From assembly GCA_937973585.1 (NCBI GenBank), contig CALJKN010000091.1, forward strand, positions 1 through 7,230: a DNA stretch of 7,230 bases, given 5' to 3'. A program made the translations under genes and the position numbers. The notes beneath the pieces were generated by a model. The model did no database searches and was not told the DNA's origin. It saw only the letters and a list, made by a program, of their open reading frames with translations. Every line of letters begins with the position of its first letter. The first letter of the stretch is position 1. Shown here piece by piece: positions 6,603 through 7,230 of the stretch. This DNA is from an uncultured Helicobacteraceae bacterium. GTDB lineage: Bacteria; Campylobacterota; Campylobacteria; Campylobacterales; UBA6016.

Positions 6603-6680
6603 TTACCGCCTTATTCGGTTTTTGACGGCAAATACAAATGCCAAAAAGAAAATCCAAAGCAGTATCGTTTCCAAAATCCG
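6603..6680 (-). pseudogene. Possible C-terminal fragment of a membrane protein
   Basis: Read on the minus strand in the frame ending at the TAA (6605-6603), this stretch encodes RILETILLWIFFLAF and then VFAVKNRIRR before the stop. A hydrophobic run of about 17 residues followed by a basic tail is how many inner-membrane proteins end. The frame differs from that of the adjoining waaQ-like remnant, and stops close it upstream within that remnant, so it has no start of its own. The simplest reading is the 3' end of a lost membrane protein gene (for example a polymerase, ligase or membrane glycosyltransferase of the same glycan locus) joined to the remnant by deletion. T-rich DNA can give hydrophobic runs by chance, so confidence is limited. 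Confidence 0.4.
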
Positions 6681-6787
6681 AGATAATCGACCTTTGCGTC
6701 AGGATAAGCCTCTTTGAGGTTTTTGGCTAGCACTGCGGAGAGTAGCACGTCGCCTATGTGACGAAATTTTATTACGAGGATTTTCAA
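6680..6787 (-). pseudogene. 5' remnant of a second waaQ-like heptosyltransferase gene
   Basis: The 36 codons from the TTG at 6787 encode KILVIKFRHIGDVLLSAV and then LAKNLKEAYPDAKVDYL, nearly the same as residues 2-36 of the intact WaaQ at 5166-6242 (only four amino acids differ by eye: S/A, I/A, C/A, R/K). At DNA level I count 24 differences in 108 bases (about 78% identity), most at third codon positions, so this was a functional gene that diverged before being cut. After VDYL the similarity stops abruptly and the frame runs to an unrelated end at 6611. The remnant carries the catalytic-base loop but nothing of the donor domain, so it cannot be an active transferase. It begins 10 bp after the DUF4268 gene ends. 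An in-frame ATG at 6814 lies inside that gene and is not needed. Confidence 0.8.
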
Positions 6788-6797
6788 GACCTTGTTT

Positions 6798-7230
6798 TCA
6801 CTTTTGCTTGGCATTCATTTTACTTACTTCTTCAATATAAGGCTTCATGGCTTTTTCAAATCTACACATAACATCAACCATAAAGGCAACCATATCATTC
6901 CAAACTTCCTTGTTGTAGCCGTCGTACGGTTTTTCGTACTTAATTCTGCATGCTCGCTTCGTGGGCAACTGCTCCCATACCAGTACATCGTCAAACTTGG
7001 ACTCTATATCACTTTTATATTTTAATAATTCATTAAAAATAAATTCATTTTCATCCTGTTCGCCCCTGTCTATGTATAACTCTATGCGACCGTATTTTTT
7101 TGAAAATACAAAGATAAAAGGACAAGCCCTCATCCCACTTCCTGCCGATATCCAATGCTCCCTAGATGGGCTAATATTGGCAAACAGTGACGAACTGCTT
7201 TTGTTCATGGCATCCAAAAGTTTTTTCCAA
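6798..7230 (-). CDS. DUF4268-domain protein, C-terminal part (143 aa visible, gene runs off the right edge)
   Basis: The reading frame continues beyond the right edge (it reads WKKLLDAMNKSSSSLF at the border), so the gene start is outside the window. The visible part carries what I recognise as the DUF4268 pattern: NISPSREHWISAGSG, then KKYGRIELYIDRG, then ENEFIFNELLKYK, WEQLPTKRACRIKYE and a closing FMVDVMCRFEKAMKPYIEEV helix. DUF4268 usually forms the C-terminal end of proteins whose N-terminal part is a predicted PD-(D/E)XK nuclease-like domain; that part cannot be checked here. Function is not established. The gene looks more AT-rich than the glycan genes, especially around 7010-7060, consistent with recent acquisition. 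It stops just 10 bp before the waaQ-like remnant. A TTG at 7217 could be misread as the start, but the domain clearly extends past it. Confidence 0.75.
   Translation of the reverse strand, partial: WKKLLDAMNKSSSSLFANISPSREHWISAGSGMRACPFIFVFSKKYGRIELYIDRGEQDENEFIFNELLKYKSDIESKFDDVLVWEQLPTKRACRIKYEKPYDGYNKEVWNDMVAFMVDVMCRFEKAMKPYIEEVSKMNAKQK

Noticed and set aside
6611..6814. Intact 67-residue protein containing the waaQ-like N-terminus
   Set aside because: Similarity to WaaQ stops after VDYL and the remaining residues are a frame-shifted reading of another coding end; it is better described as a remnant.
1..7230. CRISPR arrays, tRNA or rRNA genes, insertion sequences
   Set aside because: No regularly spaced repeats, cloverleaf-like genes, transposase coding or terminal inverted repeats were found on reading both strands.

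Overview
The window is most likely chromosomal DNA from a member of the Campylobacterota (Sulfurimonas/Sulfuricurvum/Sulfurospirillum-like). This rests on the chemoreceptor's signalling tip and following helix (RTQKSLVEIN type), the AT-rich promoter with a T-run before its -10 box, tightly overlapping genes, and a lipopolysaccharide-core gene set typical of that phylum. No species can be named from the sequence alone. The window holds a surface-glycan (LPS/LOS core) biosynthesis locus interrupted by a chemoreceptor gene and, at its right end, by a patch of accessory and broken genes.

Left part, minus strand (about 1-2056): three overlapping genes read right to left. They are a GT-B family 4 glycosyltransferase (TTG start), a NodB-type polysaccharide deacetylase (4-bp ATGA overlap) and the N-terminal 75 residues of a family 9 heptosyltransferase (20-bp overlap, running off the left edge). 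Divergent to these, after only 31 bp, a plus-strand pair follows (2088-3490): a family 2 glycosyltransferase of the WaaE/KdtX type and a second, shorter NodB deacetylase sharing one base (TAATG). The five genes together look like a sugar-adding and N-deacetylating set working on a lipid-linked or core oligosaccharide at the cytoplasmic side of the inner membrane.

Middle (3491-5176, plus): a methyl-accepting chemotaxis protein with its own candidate promoter. It has no obvious role in glycan synthesis. It converges on a WaaQ-type heptosyltransferase; the two coding regions overlap by 11 bp, and a perfect 18-base palindrome there covers both gene ends and probably terminates transcription both ways.

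Right part, minus strand (5166-7230): read right to left, the order is the C-terminal part of a DUF4268 protein, a 108-bp 5' remnant of a second waaQ-like gene, an out-of-frame piece that looks like the C-terminal membrane segment of another protein, an orphan MNT-type nucleotidyltransferase, and then the intact waaQ, whose TTG start overlaps the nucleotidyltransferase stop (TTGA). This is the most unusual region. It looks like a rearrangement scar in which two accessory genes each end within about 10 bp of a waaQ start codon. No RNA genes, insertion sequences or CRISPR arrays were seen, and no gene-free stretch exceeds about 60 bp.
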